DNA of 64,000 nt from assembly GCA_036839975.1 (NCBI GenBank), contig DAISVU010000003.1, positions 68,887 through 132,886 of the forward strand, in the 5' to 3' direction. This document shows positions 17,791 through 26,514 of this stretch, piece after piece. The position numbers and the translations under genes are program-made. Within the stretch, counting starts at the first letter, position 1; each line of letters starts with the position of its first letter. The notes under the pieces are model-generated. The model was given only the letters and a program-made list of their open reading frames with translations. It did not search any database and was not told the DNA's origin. The stretch is from RGIG7111 sp036839975 (GTDB lineage: Bacteria; Bacillota; Clostridia; Peptostreptococcales; Anaerovoracaceae).

Positions 17791-19368
17791 ATGCGAATAA
17801 ATGATTTTCATAACATTTTGGAGCTTGTAAAGCAGGATATTCTGCAAAATGAATCGGAATACTTGAAGCTCCTAAAGGTTGTCGGAAACAATCAGAGATA
17901 TGACTTTAGAAGTCAGTTAAGTATCTATGATAGAAATTCGAATGCAACAGCCTGTGCCAAGTTTGATTATTGGATGGAACGATTTAACCGTACCGTTGTG
18001 CGAGGTCAAAAGGGTATCCCCATTTTAGAGGACTACGGAACATATAAAAAAGTGGACTATATCTTTGATATAAGCCAGACAGTTTCAAGAAATAGAGATG
18101 TAAATGAGGTCAATCTTTGGAGATTTGATAAAGACGCTCATAGGGATGTCTTAAAGGAAATGATAGCAAGTGAAGGCTATGAGGAAAGTGAAAGCACCTT
18201 AGAAAATATCTTTTCTTTAAGCAGACTTTATGGTGATGAAAAGATAGACAGCCTTATGAATGAGCTTAGAATAGCTGATGAAGATAGAATATCTTTTACA
18301 AAGTTTGCAAGGGACTCAGTGAGCTATGCAGTAGCTTCAAGGTTTAAGTTAGACTATCCGATGGATAATGAGCTTTTAAGAGAAAATTTTCAAAGACTTG
18401 GCAGTATATCCCTAATGAGTCTTGGTGAAACCGTATCGGATATTAGCGGAAAGATTATTGATGAAACCATTCAAAAAAGCAAAGAGCTTGAGCTTCAAAA
18501 AGAAGTTTTAAGAGATAAAGAAGCAGGATATAATAGGATTAAAGAAGAAATTGAGAAAGGAGATAATAATGTACTTCGACGAGATGATCAGGAAAGAAAT
18601 GAAAATGAGCGAGTTCTTAGAAATGGAGAGTACGGACGAGATAATAGAGAAAATCAGGGAGAATACACTAAACAGCTTGGAGGAACAGACAGACTTCACC
18701 TGAAAATTCGTATGGACATGATGAGGCTTACCCTTCCACTAACTGAGAGGGATATAGATACTGTCCTTATTAACGGAGGCAATCATGATGGAAGTAGACT
18801 TCCTCTTATCGCTGAGTTTTCCAAGGGAAAGAGCAATGAAGAATTAGGAGAATACCTAAAAGATACATTTAGAGACGGAAATGGATTTTACATTGATGAA
18901 AGAGAAGTATCTTCCTGGTATTCGGATAAAGGTATTCATTTAGCCTATGGAACTTCTGCAAGAAAAGATGATACGCAAATTTTAAGCTGGAGTGATGCAG
19001 CAAGTAGAATAAATGAGCTTCTTGATAGTGGTGAGTTTGCTACAAATGTGGAACTTTCTGAAGCTATTGATTATGAAAGAAATCGGATTTCAGAATCACT
19101 ATGGTATCTAACACATGATTTAAGTGAAGAAGGACAAGCACAGGGATATTTTGAACTATTGAAAACAAGTGGAGGAGGCTTTCCGGAAGAAACGAAAAGG
19201 TTATCTGAAGCATTAAAAAATCCTGAATACCTAAAGGAAACAATCAAAGAATATAACAGGTTTTTAGAAGGATACAAAGAAAATAGAGATGTATTAAAGT
19301 TTCACTATCACAAGGTAGATAGCCTTTATCAGAGGTTACAGGAACTTGAGCTGCCACGAAAGGAATGA
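17791..19368 (+). CDS. Truncated N-terminal part of a large conjugative-element helicase/antirestriction protein
   Basis: 525 residues starting MRINDFHNILELVKQDIL. An ArdC-like N-terminal segment (about 1-110, with NATACAKFDYWMERFNRTVVRGQKGI) is followed by a charged Asn/Arg/Glu-rich linker (about 235-305) and a domain with YGTSARKDDTQILSWSDAASRI. This is the layout of the N-terminal quarter of the very large SNF2/helicase-methylase proteins of CTn elements, which usually exceed 2000 residues. The frame stops at 19368, immediately before IS110-derived sequence, so the helicase motifs are missing. GAAGGGGGT precedes the ATG at 17791. Probably non-functional. Confidence 0.65.
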   Translation: MRINDFHNILELVKQDILQNESEYLKLLKVVGNNQRYDFRSQLSIYDRNSNATACAKFDYWMERFNRTVVRGQKGIPILEDYGTYKKVDYIFDISQTVSRNRDVNEVNLWRFDKDAHRDVLKEMIASEGYEESESTLENIFSLSRLYGDEKIDSLMNELRIADEDRISFTKFARDSVSYAVASRFKLDYPMDNELLRENFQRLGSISLMSLGETVSDISGKIIDETIQKSKELELQKEVLRDKEAGYNRIKEEIEKGDNNVLRRDDQERNENERVLRNGEYGRDNRENQGEYTKQLGGTDRLHLKIRMDMMRLTLPLTERDIDTVLINGGNHDGSRLPLIAEFSKGKSNEELGEYLKDTFRDGNGFYIDEREVSSWYSDKGIHLAYGTSARKDDTQILSWSDAASRINELLDSGEFATNVELSEAIDYERNRISESLWYLTHDLSEEGQAQGYFELLKTSGGGFPEETKRLSEALKNPEYLKETIKEYNRFLEGYKENRDVLKFHYHKVDSLYQRLQELELPRKE

Positions 19369-19378
19369 GTATAATGGG

Positions 19379-19531
19379 AGGATCATCAAGATCCTTCAGG
19401 TAGTTCACCAAAGCGCTCATATCTGATAAAGTATGATGCATGGTGAAAGGTTTTGCTCTTATGCTTCCGTCATCATTTAGCATGGCGACGGTGCTTTGAG
19501 CTTTTGAAACATCGATTCCAACAGCAACCAT
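19379..19531 (-). pseudogene. IS110-family transposase, N-terminal fragment
   Basis: About 51 codons on the minus strand start MVAVGIDVSKAQSTVAML and reach SALVNYLKDL, the DEDD-type N-terminus of IS110 transposases with its catalytic Asp in GIDVSK. The remainder of the protein is lost; the fragment ends beside the truncated helicase gene. GGAGG-like TTTGGAGGT precedes the ATG. Confidence 0.75.
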
Positions 19532-19740
19532 AGTAATACCTCCAAAAGAAGAATGGGTTTGATTGGTTCCAGCTCTTCGAAGTTCACTCATATTCTTTGG
19601 TTAAACGGGAGCAGATATACTGTCACAACTTGCTGAATCGAATGCAGAACCTGAAGTCTGGCTAACACATTTATCCTCGGGCGTGATGTCCCAATTTGAA
19701 ATTCCGTTAGCCAATCACCTTCAAGTATAAAAGAAGAGTG
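19532..19740 (-). mobile_element. IS110 left-end non-coding region (possible bridge-RNA relic)
   Basis: Upstream (minus strand) of the IS110 transposase start lies about 200 bases without a gene. In IS110 elements this left-end region encodes the structured bridge RNA that guides recombination. The extent of the element here is uncertain because the outer end was not defined. Confidence 0.35.
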
Positions 19741-20177
19741 AAGGTCATCAAAACCCTCACTCATATATTAAGAATCTGAATTTGAGAATGGGCTAGATAT
19801 TCGCAATAGATATACTCATGGGACACAAATAATAGATAAAGATCAAAATAAAATTGACTATTATACTTTTCTTAGAATCATGATTCTTATTGTTACAAAA
19901 ATAAATTAAGAATTTTGCTTAAAATATCCTAAAAAATAAAATATTGATTCTGAAGATTGGTAGGAATTTAGTGGAAGATTCCCTAGAATATGGTTCATAA
20001 ATTAGGATACACTATAATATTTCAAACTTAGAGAATCAGAAAATTCTATAGGCTAAGTTGAAGGGCAAGAAATTGTTATATATGTGCTTAAGTGTTTTGA
20101 GTGATACAAATTAGATAAAGTTATTAAAGGGTTGATAACATCTATCAATAATCTGTAATAAAGTTCTTTAGTTTTAT
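19741..20177. other. AT-rich gap with no recognised gene
   Basis: I see no supportable coding sequence here. The only structured feature is the terminator that follows at 20178. It is probably scar sequence between IS110 debris and the sigma-factor remnant. Confidence 0.4.
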
Positions 20178-20218
20178 AGGACCTCTTATGCCTGGGATAA
20201 GAGGTCCTCCTTTTTTTT
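20178..20218 (+). terminator. Strong Rho-independent terminator
   Basis: AGGACCTCTTAT and ATAAGAGGTCCT form a perfect 12-bp stem around a 7-base loop, followed by CC and eight Ts. No intact gene lies directly upstream on this strand, so it is probably left over from a lost gene, or an attenuator before the sigma-factor remnant. Confidence 0.8.
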
Positions 20219-20258
20219 GCCTGAAAACAAGCAGACAAAAAAGAATGGAGGAAGCTTT

Positions 20259-20495
20259 ATAGCAAAAGAATATTACCTTTATGTCAACGGACAAAAGGTC
20301 AGTGTCAGCGAAGATATTTACAAAGTCTACTGGCGATTGCAAAATCATGAGGACTATTTGAAGCGGGTGGACAAGAAAAACCACCTGCTTTTATTTTCAT
20401 CATTTGATCATGACGGGCATTTTGTTGACAGCATTATCGATAAAGACTGTGATGTAGAAAGGCCTGCAGAAGAAAAAATAATAGATACCTTATAA
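20259..20495 (+). pseudogene. Sigma-70-like factor of conjugative element, N-terminal fragment
   Basis: The frame reads AKEYYLYVNGQKVSVSEDIY, KVYWRLQNHEDYLKRVD and KKNHLLLFSSFDHDGHF, the characteristic start of the small sigma-70-family factors found at one end of Tn916/CTn elements. It ends after EEKIIDTL, before regions 2 and 4. The ribosome binding site GGAGG is present, but the expected start codon position reads ATA. The fragment marks the distal end of the decayed conjugative element. Confidence 0.6.
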
Positions 20496-20694
20496 AGTGA
20501 AGGGAGTCTGTTCTTTTTTTTATACAGATTTTCCGGAAACTGCCGGCTGATACACTGCCTGATCAGCAGTGGCTCATATCAATCGGTGAAAACTTAATAT
20601 TTTAGCAGCACTCTGATGAGCAGGAGGCTTTAACCGAAGGCAAGGCGTTTTTCGGTGCGGCCTTTTCTCATATTTGCTGCAGCTAAGTACACGA

Positions 20695-20733
20695 TCCCTG
20701 CCTCGGTTTAACAACCGATGGCGGGGACTTTTT
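20695..20733 (+). terminator. Rho-independent terminator
   Basis: TCCCTGCC pairs with GGCGGGGA, and CGGTT with AACCG, with one internal mismatch. The stem is followed by CTTTTTG. Confidence 0.7.
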
Positions 20734-20754
20734 GTTTAGGCGTTCTGATAATGG

Positions 20755-20775
20755 ATATCGCAAATTTTGCGATAT
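20755..20775 (+). promoter_or_regulatory. Palindrome upstream of the HTH/MBL ORF
   Basis: ATATCGCAAA and TTTGCGATAT are perfect 10-bp arms around a single T, 68 bp before the ORF start at 20843. Size and position fit a dimeric repressor operator, perhaps for the HTH encoded by this ORF; this is inference. Confidence 0.4.
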
Positions 20776-20842
20776 TTTATTGAAAATTAAGACGAACAGG
20801 AATACAATGTTAGTATACTCTAACTAAAGAAATAGGGGCAAT

Positions 20843-21793
20843 ATGGCTGTTTCGTATAATAAATTATGTAAAATTCTTATTGATAGAAAGATGAGGAGAG
20901 CAGATCTTAGAAAAGCGACTGAAATTGCTCCGAACATTCCGAACATTATGACGAAAATGTGCAAAGATGAGCCGGTTCAAAGGAGGTTTAAGCTTGTGAA
21001 GCTGTTGTATTTTTTCGATGATAAGATAAAGCCACTTACAATGCGCGGTAAATATTATTGTAAGCCGGAAGAAACAGGCGTGCTGCAGGAAGGCGTAAGT
21101 TGCATTAGAGAATATGATGTTAATTTCTGGTTTTATTCTAAGGACAGAAAGACGATTGCTTTTGACAGCGGTCATATTAACTATAAAAATATCGATGATG
21201 AATTTAAGAAAATAGATGTAACCCCGGAAAATGTTAAGCATTTATTTTTAACACATTTAGATACTGATCATGCAGGAGGTATTGATAAAAGCGGGTGCAA
21301 CATTTTTCCAAATGCGAAAGTTTATATGGGAGAGGCCGAAAACAAGTATATGACGCGAGAAATTCGCAGGAAAGGTATCTTCTATAACTGCGTGAAGATT
21401 ATTGAAGGCTGGATACCGATCAAAGGCAATGTGATATTTGAAGTTGAGGGAATAAAGGTGGAGGCTATCCCCGTACCGGGTCATACGGTAGGACATACCG
21501 TTTATATTGTGGATGATAAAATTATGATATCGGGGGACTGTCTTGCCATCAACGAAAGCGGCGGCTATGCCTTTTTTGATTTTTTCACGCAGAATCCAAG
21601 CAAAAATAAAGAGTCCTTACTCAACCTTAAGCATAATTTAGAGGGGCGTAAGCTGTCATATGTTTGTACCGGTCACAGCGGCATTCATGCTTACTCTGAA
21701 AAAGTTTTTGCACATATTGACAGTAGTGCCGTATTCGGTAAGACAACACCGTTTCATAAGGATGGAGAATATAATCCATTTGAGAAGAGATAG
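20843..21793 (+). CDS. MBL-fold metallohydrolase with an N-terminal XRE-type HTH fragment
   Basis: A 316-residue ORF. Residues 1-50 (MAVSYNKLCKILIDRKMRRADLRKA) look like the first helices of a YozG/XRE-type repressor. From residue 52 the protein is a metallo-beta-lactamase-fold hydrolase with LTHLDTDHAGGID (an HxDxDH variant of HxHxDH), VPGHTVGHT, ISGDCLA and CTGHSG as metal-binding positions. A perfect AGGAGG (20981-20986) precedes an in-frame GTG at 20996, so the hydrolase may be made alone as a protein of about 265 residues. GGGG precedes the ATG at 20843. It may be an accidental in-frame fusion of a truncated repressor to the hydrolase. The substrate is unknown. Confidence 0.75.
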   Translation: MAVSYNKLCKILIDRKMRRADLRKATEIAPNIPNIMTKMCKDEPVQRRFKLVKLLYFFDDKIKPLTMRGKYYCKPEETGVLQEGVSCIREYDVNFWFYSKDRKTIAFDSGHINYKNIDDEFKKIDVTPENVKHLFLTHLDTDHAGGIDKSGCNIFPNAKVYMGEAENKYMTREIRRKGIFYNCVKIIEGWIPIKGNVIFEVEGIKVEAIPVPGHTVGHTVYIVDDKIMISGDCLAINESGGYAFFDFFTQNPSKNKESLLNLKHNLEGRKLSYVCTGHSGIHAYSEKVFAHIDSSAVFGKTTPFHKDGEYNPFEKR

Positions 21794-21980
21794 GTATTTA
21801 ATCTGCACTTAATGGATGTACTGTGAGCGATTCTGGACGGAATTGCAATAGCTGCGATCTTTAACGGTGCAGTGGCTGCTCGGCTTCATGGATCTGAATG
21901 CAGCAATTCACGTAGATAGATCGATGGTAAGTCTTTGTTTTGATGCGTAAAACAAATCAGAAGCTGTAAAGGTAACTATA

Positions 21981-22697
21981 ATGGATATATACCTGAAAGA
22001 AACTGTCATGCTGGATTTTTCAAATCCGGATATTCAAAAACTGATAGAGAGGAAGCGTTGGAAAGAACAGAATGAATTTGATCGCATTAAAGCCATTTAC
22101 AATTTTGTAAGAGATGATGTTTTATTTGGATACAATGCGGATGACAATATTTCGGCGTCTAAGGTTCTTAAGGACGGATATGGTCAATGCAATACAAAAG
22201 GAACTCTTTTTATGGCATTGCTTCGTGCCTGCATAATTCCTTGCAGGGTTCATGGTTTTACTGTAGATAAAAAAATACAAAAAGGTGTGATGAGAGGATT
22301 TGTTTATAAAAAGGTTCCTCAGAATATATTACACAGTTGGGTTGAAGTATACCTTGAAGATAAATGGTATGAACTGGAGGCATTTATAGTGGATCAAAAA
22401 TATTTGTCCAAGTTGCAGAAAAAATTTGGAAACTGTAACGGCCCTTTCTGTGGTTATGGTGTTGCTGTAAAAGATTTTCAGCATCCGTCAATTGAGTTTT
22501 ATGGAAACAACACATATATTCAAAGTGAGGGAATTACGCAGGATTTTGGAGTATATGATTCTCCGGATGAATTACTGAAAAATCATTATCAGGAGATATC
22601 GGAAATCAAAGCCTTTGCCTACAGGCATTTGGGAAGACATTTGATGAATTGCAATGTTAAAAGAATAAGAAATGCCTACATAGCGGATGGAAGATGA
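21981..22697 (+). CDS. Transglutaminase-like cysteine protease-fold protein
   Basis: A 238-residue soluble protein. The transglutaminase core has Cys70 in DGYGQCNTKGT, His118 in NILHSWVEVYL and an acidic residue in the following WYELEAFIVD, in the usual Cys-His-Asp order. There is no signal peptide or membrane segment. Bacterial relatives act as peptidases or cross-linking enzymes; the substrate here is unknown. It is not in an obvious operon, and a strong hairpin terminator lies 170 bp downstream. Confidence 0.78.
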   Translation: MDIYLKETVMLDFSNPDIQKLIERKRWKEQNEFDRIKAIYNFVRDDVLFGYNADDNISASKVLKDGYGQCNTKGTLFMALLRACIIPCRVHGFTVDKKIQKGVMRGFVYKKVPQNILHSWVEVYLEDKWYELEAFIVDQKYLSKLQKKFGNCNGPFCGYGVAVKDFQHPSIEFYGNNTYIQSEGITQDFGVYDSPDELLKNHYQEISEIKAFAYRHLGRHLMNCNVKRIRNAYIADGR

Positions 22698-22863
22698 ACT
22701 CAAATGCATGGACTGCAGTATAAAAAAATTAGGAATTATCATAGATTATATGAAAAACGGCGGAAAGGAAGTTTTCTTATCGACACACATTTTTTTGATG
22801 TTTTTCTTAAAGAAACCGATGATTAGAGAATTTAGGAAAAAAGAAACAAGAGAGAGCTTGAAA

Positions 22864-22902
22864 AAAAGCAAAGCCGCTGCGCGGTGCAGCGGCTTTGCTT
22901 TT
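22864..22902. terminator. Bidirectional terminator between convergent genes
   Basis: AAAAGCAAAGCCGCTGC and its perfect complement GCAGCGGCTTTGCTTTT enclose a 5-base loop. A/T tails on both sides allow termination of the transglutaminase gene and of the opposing secreted-protein gene. Confidence 0.85.
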
Positions 22903-22937
22903 GAATCACAGCGTTATCATGTTCGTTCGGAAAGGCT

Positions 22938-23759
22938 CTACTTCCACTTCAGTGAATAGCCGCCGGAGGCGCTCTTCTTTGCGGGGCTGACCTTTATGAT
23001 GCAGTTTCCCTTCACTTTGAACTTCTTTTTTCCTTTTATGTAGTAGAAGGTTACCCAGCTGGAGTTCCCTCCGCGCCTAATCGTCATCTTTTGGGTCAGC
23101 TTCTTCCCTTTTGCCCGGAAGGTCGCAGTTGCCCTCAGAGCACTGTTTGTAAAGGCTGTGAAGGTGAGCTTGACCACTTTCTGATTGGAGTTGAACTTGT
23201 AATACTTGGCTTTGCCGCCCGCCTCTATGAAGCCTGCCTTCTCTTTCCCCTTCTTTATCCTGGCGGCTTTTTTCGCGGATTTTCCATAAGGAAAGTTAAG
23301 TGGGATGGTGTAACAAGCTCCAGCGGAAACATAAGCATTTCCGATATGCAACGGATCAGTGAACCAGGACTTTATGTAGTAAGTCTTGTTCCGTTTAACT
23401 CCGTAGGTGATCCAGGTTTTGTAATCGGGCTCGCCCGGGTTCACGATTTCTTCTCGGGAAGAGATCGGCTTCCGCTTGCTGTTCAGCAGCCGGGTGTATC
23501 CCGTTCCGCTCAAGGAAAAAATCAGGGCACCGTTTTTGATCGGTTTGATCTTGAAGAGAAGGTAGTAATCCGGATTCGGCTTCGCCGAGAACTTGATATG
23601 GCGGATGGAATTCGTGTCGTCTTTCAGTTTGATGACCTGTCCCTTAGCGGGGTCGACGAGATCCTCCTGCTTTCCTGCAGCGAAGACGTAGCCTGCGCTG
23701 AGGATCATTGCTGCTGTGACGCAGAACGTCAGCAGCGGAATCAATAGCTTTCGTTTCAT
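22938..23759 (-). CDS. Secreted protein of unknown function
   Basis: A 273-residue protein with a clear Sec signal peptide (MKRKLLIPLLTFCVTAAMILSAGYVFA, about 27 residues, AXA-type end). The mature part is very basic, with beta-sandwich-like segments such as KAKYYKFN and VKLTFTAFTNSALRATATFR, and a C-terminal GGYSLKWK motif that recurs in the neighbouring paralogue. The second half looks like an extracellular carbohydrate- or wall-associated beta domain, but no known family was recognised. AAGGAGG precedes the ATG. GC content is higher than that of the surroundings. It converges on the transglutaminase gene. Confidence 0.7.
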   Translation of the reverse strand: MKRKLLIPLLTFCVTAAMILSAGYVFAAGKQEDLVDPAKGQVIKLKDDTNSIRHIKFSAKPNPDYYLLFKIKPIKNGALIFSLSGTGYTRLLNSKRKPISSREEIVNPGEPDYKTWITYGVKRNKTYYIKSWFTDPLHIGNAYVSAGACYTIPLNFPYGKSAKKAARIKKGKEKAGFIEAGGKAKYYKFNSNQKVVKLTFTAFTNSALRATATFRAKGKKLTQKMTIRRGGNSSWVTFYYIKGKKKFKVKGNCIIKVSPAKKSASGGYSLKWK

Positions 23760-23804
23760 TTTAATTCCTCCTTGTCGAAGATGTCTTTTTCTGTAAGGAA
23801 TAAC

Positions 23805-24215
23805 TTATTTCCACTTCAGCGTGTAGCTGCCGGAGGAGGTCGGAGTGGAACCGCTGATCTTGATGCTGCAGCTCACCTTGGCCTTTCTGTAGTAGCCCCT
23901 ATTCGAGGACTTGTAGAAGAAGTGGTGTTTCGGATTTCCGGTATAGGAGATGGTGTACTGCTTCTTGTACTTTTTTCCGGGGATCGGAAGGTGACAATCG
24001 TCTTGATTCCGTTTATGTCGGTTGTCTTTGCCGTGAAGTAGAGGTTTGCTTGTTTGGCCTTTCCGGTCTTGAACTTGTAGTACTTCGCCTTGCCCCGGGA
24101 CTCGATGTAGCCTCTTCTCAGCTGCTTTTTTTCTTTAGCTTGGAGGCAATTTCGTAGATTCTCCGAAATTGCCGTCATAACCTGTGATCTTACATTTCGC
24201 GCTGCTGGTATAGAC
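23805..24215 (-). pseudogene. Decayed paralogue of the adjacent secreted protein
   Basis: On the minus strand one frame reads GYIESRGKAKYYKFKTGKA and TIVTFRSPEK; after a shift at GGAAAAAAG it continues KKQYTISYTGNPKHHFF, VSCSIKISG and GSYTLKWK before TAA. These parallel GFIEAGGKAKYYKFN and the terminal GGYSLKWK of the 22938-23759 protein. The N-terminus and signal peptide are missing, and at least one further frame disruption lies near 24140. Confidence 0.75.
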
Positions 24216-24789
24216 CCCCTCCGCTCGCATGATCCAGATAATTAGTCAATATTATTATACCATACACTTAAAAGGGTTTGTACAAAAATCATTCCCGCGC
24301 CTGCTGTTCTGCCCCATCAATGAGAAAGAAAAAAAGTTGGAAAGGTTATGAAGCTTAATCGGGATTGCCACAAAAGAACAGGATATCCATTATATATAAT
24401 TAAAAAATGTTTCCCATAATTCCAATAAAGATAATGCTGTTGAGGCTAATGAGTTTATTAGAAAATATGTTGATAAACGGTTAAAAAATAAAATCTATAT
24501 TAGTATCTGCAACAAAGCTGTTTACTCTATTAAAATACGGGCATTAACAAAGAGAACATGTTGCGGGATTTATACGCGTATCGCGATAGGGAACTTACAT
24601 TTATAAGCGCTTCATGGGGTTTAATAATCTTGACGTGTATTATGCAAGGCAGATTCGCAGTTGTTTCATAACCTTTTAAGATCCGGAAAATAGAATGAAA
24701 ACATAAAGCTGATATAGAAAAAACACTTTAAAAATGGTACATTATTATACAATAGATATAAACAAACTAGAAGTTATGGAGATGACTTA
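24216..24789. other. Gap holding a fragment of a PP-loop amidotransferase gene
   Basis: Mostly AT-rich without genes. At 24602-24701 it holds a piece homologous to the 3' part of the PP-loop gene at 26515-27609, described separately. Nothing else was recognised. Confidence 0.45.
24602..24701 (+). pseudogene. Fragment of a second PP-loop amidotransferase-like gene
   Basis: The frame reads YKRFMGFNNLDVYYARQIRS, then ITF and a stop, then ENRMKT, aligning without gaps to YKRFLGFNDLDVYYARQIRN and ENRMKTEG near 27393-27492. Differences are often at third positions, so it is a diverged copy and not a recent duplication. No other part of the gene remains. Confidence 0.75.
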
Positions 24790-25552
24790 GTGTATATACA
24801 TGAATTTGGATCAGATAAAGAAAAAATAGTTGTACTAATTCATCCTTCATTGGTTATGTGGGATTATTTTGAATATGTCCGGGCTCTACTCAAAGACAAA
24901 TGTCACATTATTATTCCTGCACTTCCCGGATATGACGAAGAAAAACCAAACGAAAATTTTACAAGTGTGGAAGAAATAGCCGACAGCTTGTCGACATGGC
25001 TAATAGAACATAAAATCAAAACAATTGATCTTCTTTATGGGTGCTCTATGGGGTGGATCGATTGCACTAAAAATATTTTCCAATCAGCAAGTCAAAATAA
25101 AGAATGTTATTTGTGATGGAGCAATAACCCCCTATCAGCTTCCCTGGATTATTACAAGACTTATTGCAATAAAAGATTTTCTTATGATTTCCATAGGGGA
25201 AATTGGAGGGTTAAAACTTCTGGAAAAAGCATTTTCCACAGATGAATATAGTAAAGAGGAATTGCAGTATGTTGCTAAAGTACTTCGTTTTATTAGTTAT
25301 AAAACAATATGGAGAACATTCGAGTCCTGCAACAACTATGATATGCCAAAGAATGCATTAAAATATAGTGAACATATTCAATATTGGTATGGTGATAAAG
25401 AATCTGAAGCTCGTGCATGGGATATCAAATATATGAAAATTTATTTTCCTAATATTGAGTTTATTAAATTTGAAAATATGGGACATGGTAGTATGGCGAG
25501 ACTTTATCCTGTGAAAATGGTCAATCAATTTATGACTCTAATAGAACTTTGA
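24790..25552 (+). pseudogene. Alpha/beta hydrolase, frameshifted
   Basis: The first part (24790-25116 frame) gives IVVLIHPSLVMWDYF, then HIIIPALPGYDEEKP and LLYGCSMG. A second frame (25025-25552) gives GGSIALKIF and ends with FENMGHGSM. Removing one G from the GGGG run at about 25047-25050 restores the nucleophile elbow G-C-S-M-G-G-S. The catalytic Ser is in GCSMG and the His in GHGS. The start is a GTG behind GGAGATG. The substrate is unknown. As it stands the protein is truncated right after the nucleophile. Confidence 0.75.
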
Positions 25553-25642
25553 AATTGCCAGTTTCGTACAATACAAAATACTTATAATTTAATGATCCGA
25601 TTGCCGGTGACAGAACTGTGGTCTGCTGAAGTAGGTGAAGTA

Positions 25643-26335
25643 ATGAATTTAACAAGTTCAAAGATTTATAAGCCGAGGATTCCCGATATTGCAGAATCTG
25701 TTTTTGACATACTTTATCTTGTCTTTGATCTGTTGGCCGGAATAATATTTCTGCTTAAAGCTGATGGAAAAGTTTTGTTCATCCTATATGCTCTGTTAAC
25801 ATTTGTTCTATGTGGCGGTGATGCATTTCACCTTGTACCGCGGATAATCCGTGCTTTGAGAGGAAACAGTGAACAAATAAAACGATGGCTCGGAACAGGA
25901 CTTCAAGTTTCCTCGGTTACTATGACGGTCTTTTATGTGATATTGCTGTGCATTTGGAAATTCACTTTTCCCGGTCTTAAGGCGCCCGCGGCACTTGTAG
26001 CTATCATTTGGATCACCGCGATCGTTCGGATAGTGATATGCATGTTTCCGCAGAATGACTGGCGTGGAGAAGGGAACCTAAAGTTATCAGTCGCAAGTAA
26101 TGCTGTATTTACATTGACAGGGATTGCGGGAATAGTTCTGTATGTGATATCAGGAAATACCTGTGATTATCATATGACTCGTATGGCAGTAGCGATCCTT
26201 ATCTCTTTTGCATGTTATATGCCTGTTGCTTTTCTTAGCAGGAAGTTGCCTGGCATAGGTATCCTTATGATTCCGAAGACATGTGCTTACATATGGATAA
26301 TAGTTATGGGTCTGCAGCTTTTATACAGACAATAA
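25643..26335 (+). CDS. Multi-pass membrane protein of unknown function
   Basis: About 230 residues with seven predicted membrane segments (roughly 18-40, 45-65, 85-110, 120-140, 155-175, 180-200 and 210-228) and a conserved-looking GGDAFHLVPR in the second loop. The start is the ATG at 25643, after AGGTGAAG; the frame extends to 25592 but without a good ribosome binding site. No specific family was recognised. It lies between the broken hydrolase and the PP-loop gene, in the same orientation but with wide gaps. Confidence 0.6.
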   Translation: MNLTSSKIYKPRIPDIAESVFDILYLVFDLLAGIIFLLKADGKVLFILYALLTFVLCGGDAFHLVPRIIRALRGNSEQIKRWLGTGLQVSSVTMTVFYVILLCIWKFTFPGLKAPAALVAIIWITAIVRIVICMFPQNDWRGEGNLKLSVASNAVFTLTGIAGIVLYVISGNTCDYHMTRMAVAILISFACYMPVAFLSRKLPGIGILMIPKTCAYIWIIVMGLQLLYRQ

Positions 26336-26514
26336 AGACCGGATTTACATAAGAGACATCGGCAGCAATTAAGTTCCGATCTCAAAGCAAAAATTTGGTT
26401 GTGTATACTGATACAAACAATATAATATCCTTGAGGCTTTTAAAACTTATGTTTTATCGGCCAGTTATAGTATAATGAAATAAATAATATCAGGGTGATT
26501 TGCGGAGGAGGATT

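Larger units (their letters stand above)
20496..20842. other. Non-coding junction region
   Basis: No gene is seen. It contains the terminator hairpin at 20695-20733 and a 21-base palindrome at 20755-20775. It probably marks the border between the conjugative-element wreck and the accessory region. Confidence 0.4.

Noticed and set aside
22687..22959. A 90-codon plus-strand frame after the transglutaminase gene
   Set aside because: It runs through a terminator hairpin and into the antisense of the secreted-protein gene, and has no ribosome binding site.
23091..23747. A 218-codon plus-strand frame opposite the secreted-protein gene
   Set aside because: The minus-strand frame has a signal peptide, an AAGGAGG and a paralogue; the plus-strand frame has none.
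26471..26476. A TATAAT before the PP-loop gene as a promoter
   Set aside because: The -10 is good, but no acceptable -35 sequence is found 16-18 bp upstream, so it is mentioned but not listed.
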